From positions 1 to 24,731 of the forward strand of contig JWZX01002575.1 of the NCBI GenBank assembly GCA_001275005.1: a stretch of DNA of 24,731 bases. Direction: 5' to 3'. The position numbers and the translations under genes were made by a program. Numbering within the stretch: position 1 is the first letter of the stretch; each line of letters starts with the position of its first letter. The notes beneath the pieces were generated by a model, which worked only from the letters and a program-made list of their open reading frames with translations, was not told where the DNA came from and searched no databases. The DNA comes from Chrysochromulina tobinii (lineage: Eukaryota; Haptophyta; Prymnesiales; Chrysochromulinaceae). Positions 22,701-24,731 of the stretch are shown here, piece after piece.

Positions 22701-23946
22701 TCGCCGCAGACGTGGGCTTCTGAGGCTTGGGCGGCGGCTTTGAGGCCAGCGCCCCAGCCGCCATCGGCTCCAGCGCCAGCACTGCTCGCAGCTCGGGCAC
22801 CGACCCATCCGCCATGGCGCGTCGAAGTGACGCGACGCCCGCCACGCAGATTGGGAAGGCGAGCCTACACCCGTCGGGCCTTGCCTTGCCCTCTGACGCC
22901 GGCGGCGGCAGCAACGAGAGCGGCTTCAGGCACGCATCCAGCCAGCCGTTGGATTTGAGCACATCCTTGACCTTCTTCCCATCCGCCGCATGGACCACGG
23001 CCGCCCACGAGATCTCGGCGATCTCCGATATATCGGAGATATCCGAGATCTCGTGGGCGGAGATCTCCGAGATCGCCGAGATCGCCGCGAGGGGCATAGC
23101 ATCAGCTAGGGGTGTGTCGGCGCCCATCGTGTCCGACGGCGTTGTAGCCGCCTCCGTCGTCGCTACGGCCGTCGTCCGAGTGCTGAGCGCCGCCCTGAGC
23201 GCTACCCACTCTGGCAGCAGGACGATCGCTGCTGCTTGTGCGTCCAGCGGCTGCAGCGGCATCGGCGTCGGCGGCATCGCACGCGTGATGACGGTGCCGT
23301 CGGGCGTGCTGTGCACGCGCGTGAGCGCAAATCCCGCGCTCGCCAAGTGCTCCAGCACCACCTCCTCCTGCTTGCCGCGCGCACGCCATGACAGCAAGCA
23401 CGGCGCACCCAGCGCGGCAATCGTGGCAGCAAGATGCGTGTAGGCCGAAGGCTGGTAGACGCAATCGCAGGCGATGACGAGGTCTGCGCGCAGCCCATCG
23501 GGCAGAGGCTCGCCCCACGGCAGCGCCTTGATCTCGATGGGCTCGAGTCGCCTCGTAAGGCTGTGATGGGCCCGAGTCGCCGCGTAGTTTTGTTCTGCAT
23601 TTGCACGTAGCAGCGGCAAGGCCGTCTCCAAATCAGTCAACGTGACCCTTGCGCCCATGGCAGCGCATGCAAGGCCGATGACGCCCGTTCCAGCACCGAG
23701 CTCGACGACCGCCTTGCCCTGGAGCCCAGTCGGTGCGAACGCGGACTCGAGGTATGCCAGCGTTGCCTCGGCAGCCTCCCAGACGACAGCACCCGCGCCG
23801 CATGCCCAGAGGGCTTCAGCGCTCATGCTTGTGTCCTGAGTAATGCTCAGCGATTGGCCAGAAGTGAGCTCGAAGATGCGCGCGCGGTGCTGCTTGGGAG
23901 TGCCTCTTTGCCAGGCGCGAGCTTCGTCGTCGTCGTCTGAGTCCAT
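19716..23946 (-). CDS. TYW5: Fusion: METTL21-like methyltransferase + TYW2-type domain + TYW5 JmjC hydroxylase + aldo-keto reductase (3 exons)
   Basis: Minus-strand exons 23946-21659, 21509-20467 and 20356-19716 give 1323 residues with matching phases. (1) About 20-225: METTL21/Methyltransf_16-like domain, SAM motif VVELGAGTGVIG (80-91), DCVYQPSAY (161-169). (2) About 313-392: AAVVHAADGKKVKDVLKSNG then WLD, like the small N domain of TYW2 enzymes. (3) About 500-900: TYW5 JmjC hydroxylase, PAILRGLDLGACSGRW, YYLRSVGPDPRKD, iron ligands His735, Asp737 and His812, then YGNRDP and FRQFYARR. TYW5 hydroxylates wybutosine precursors at tRNA-Phe position 37. (4) About 974-1323: aldo-keto reductase with tetrad Asp1015, Tyr1020, Lys1049, His1082. 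Splicing restores NLYTEGSSSRVSDID in JmjC and SIGVANMSPRRLG in AKR; stops occur if introns are kept. The JmjC-AKR join lies in one continuous exon, so the fusion does not depend on splicing. What the AKR reduces is unknown. Confidence 0.9.
20357..20466 (-). other. Intron 2 of the fusion gene, introner-like (110 bp)
   Basis: On the minus strand the intron starts GTGTGGCG and ends GATTGCCTCCCTCATCAG. It is filled with about eight copies of the 10-mer CTCTGATGAC. The 10-base sequence GTGGCGAACA occurs near the intron start (20464-20455) and again in the downstream exon (20354-20345), exactly one intron length apart, like a target-site duplication. The only change next to it, GC to GT, creates the donor. 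CTGAT in each repeat could serve as a branch point. Removal restores the aldo-keto reductase core; retention gives an early stop. Confidence 0.9.
20907..21042 (-). repeat. 21-bp minisatellite coding the JmjC-AKR linker
   Basis: Six copies of a 21-bp unit (plus strand GACACGGCGCCATCGCCGCC plus C) followed by a (GCC)n run. In the minus frame each copy gives seven residues, GGDGAVS or GGDCAVS. They form a flexible Gly-rich linker of about 48 residues between the hydroxylase and reductase domains, with no stop codon. Confidence 0.9.
21510..21658 (-). other. Intron 1 of the fusion gene, tandem double introner (149 bp)
   Basis: On the minus strand it starts GTACACTGGAGCC and ends GATTACCTCCCTCATCAG. 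The 19 bases at its start match the first 19 bases of the next exon (GTACACTGAAGGCTCCTCC) at 17 positions, one intron length apart. Inside, a second complete boundary, CATCAG/GTACACTGAAGGCTC, lies at 21564/21563, so the intron is two units: 21658-21564 (95 bp, with five 11-bp TCTTGATGGCC repeats) and 21563-21510 (54 bp). Splicing of only one unit leaves a stop codon; removal of both restores the TYW5 frame. Confidence 0.9.
22141..22188 (-). repeat. Two 24-bp repeats in the JmjC region
   Basis: Two adjacent 24-bp copies with one difference encode GEAHQAAD twice in a loop insertion before the YYLRSVGPDPRKD motif. Each copy contains CTCATCAG, the last eight bases of the introner units. Confidence 0.85.
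23001..23060. repeat. 60-bp near-perfect palindrome inside the coding sequence
   Basis: The arms 23001-23030 and 23031-23060 are reverse complements except for two adjacent positions, with no spacer. The palindrome encodes an EIS/DIS low-complexity stretch (about residues 296-316) between the methyltransferase and the TYW2-type domain. Further GAGATC-type repeats continue to about 23085. Confidence 0.95.
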
Positions 23947-24645
23947 TCCACTTCGTCCAAGTTCTTGCCAAATCGGGCAGACGTTGAGACGTCGTCACGG
24001 TGTCTCGATCACTCCTCCCCGTTGTCGTGCCCCACCCGGGACCCTCCTCATGCAGGAGACAGGATCCTCGCGAGTTCTGAACCTCGCTCGGTCCGTGACG
24101 CCGTGACGATCCGGGGTAAGCCGTAAGGGGTCGACTCCGCAGAGTGTCGACTCGGCCCCACAGGGCCAGCTCTCGGGGCTGTTCCTTATTTAACATCCCG
24201 GGCAATGCCCGAATCAGGTGTGCCAGTACGACGAAGCGCCACATCGTACGACGACAGTACACGTACGAAGAGGAAGAGGCAGGGGACGGATCGTCCACCT
24301 ACCCAAGCACGTCGCCCAGAGAGGACCCTGGAGCCAAGGGCTCCGGTTCTCACCCTCGTTACTGCACGGCTCGTTCTCGTATGTACATGAACGGCACTTG
24401 AAACCTTCGCGGCGCGCCTGCCATCTTCAGCGGCACGGATGATCTCCGCGCAATCCCCACGCGGGCGCCTTCTTCCTTCCTGCCGCCACCGCCTACCACA
24501 GCTCCCTGCCGCCACGGTTGCCACCTTTCCCTCCGCCATTCTCTCCCGGGGGGGGCGTTTGTTGCCCGCGCCCCCGCCTTCGTTGCCGCCCCCGCCCTTG
24601 TCGCCCCCGCCTGCACTGCCCCGCGCGCGCGCGCGCACCGCGAGC
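23947..24645. other. Intergenic region: fusion-gene promoter side and 3' flank of the edge gene
   Basis: About 700 bp. The left part should hold the promoter and 5' UTR of the minus-strand fusion gene. GTCGACTCCGCAGAGTGTCGAC at about 24128-24149 contains two SalI-type palindromes. At about 24568-24612 three GCCCCCGCC boxes are spaced 18-20 bp apart (G-runs on the minus strand, possible quadruplex), and a (CG)n run lies at 24622-24636. The open frames here are low-complexity and no gene is supported. Confidence 0.4.
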
Positions 24646-24731
24646 TCAGATTGCGTCCTTCATCTCGACGCCGCTCGTGGCCGAGGACTGCGCTATCGGG
24701 TTGTTGATGGTCGTGGTCGGGATGGCCTTGA
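24646..24731 (-). CDS. C-terminal end of a minus-strand gene, cut by the window edge
   Basis: The last 86 bases read on the minus strand as an open frame of 28 codons ending in TGA at 24648-24646; the peptide ends SATSGVEMKDAI. Third positions are almost all G or C, as in the other genes here and unlike the neighbouring spacer. The family cannot be told from so short a piece. Confidence 0.45.
   Translation of the reverse strand, partial: KAIPTTTINNPIAQSSATSGVEMKDAI

Noticed and set aside
24186-24638. 150-residue minus-strand open frame
   Set aside because: It has a Gly/Arg-rich low-complexity composition from C-rich repeats and a CG run, with no recognisable domain.

Overview
The window reads as nuclear DNA of a GC-rich, gene-dense, flagellate alga with a complex (secondary, red-type) plastid, most likely a haptophyte; a pelagophyte or another introner-bearing alga is not excluded. 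The reasons are spliceosomal GT-AG introns, a Qa-SNARE and other early-secretory genes, ciliary-type coiled-coil proteins, a protein with a signal peptide followed by a basic Ser/Thr-rich plastid-type presequence, and eukaryotic start contexts (GCGATGGC recurs). No bacterial operon structure or ribosome-binding sites are seen. All calls come from reading the sequence; no database search was run.

Layout, left to right: a PAF-acetylhydrolase-II-like lipase with an N-myristoylation signal (minus, 153-1454); a foldback/direct-repeat element (1610-2176) and about 1.4 kb without a recognisable gene; an F-box plus seven-repeat RCC1 protein (plus, 3599-5275); a small MRH/Atg27-like sorting receptor with a tyrosine-based tail (minus, 5645-6607); a large GH63-type glycosidase (plus, about 7006-10332); a long coiled-coil/IQ protein (minus, 10877-13513); syntaxin-5/Sed5 (plus, 13804-14871); a ciliary-type coiled-coil protein (plus, 15028-16614); a probably plastid-targeted, Ala/Trp-rich membrane protein (plus, 17487-19133); a hairpin-rich convergent spacer (19134-19715); a three-exon, 1323-residue fusion protein (minus, 19716-23946); and the C-terminal end of another minus-strand gene at the right edge.

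The main discovery is the fusion gene and its introns. One spliced frame joins a METTL21-like methyltransferase, a TYW2-type small domain, a complete TYW5 JmjC wybutosine hydroxylase and a complete aldo-keto reductase with its catalytic tetrad. Both introns look like introners (transposon-like introns): each starts exactly at a duplicated target sequence, each ends in the same 18-nt element end (GATTRCCTCCCTCATCAG), and each is filled with short tandem repeats. Intron 1 holds two such units back to back. In-frame tandem repeats elsewhere (RCC1, GH63) carry splice-site-like sequences and may be related insertions.

The MRH receptor, the GH63 enzyme and syntaxin-5 are all types that can act in the ER-Golgi system, but the genes lie on both strands and nothing shows that they are co-regulated.
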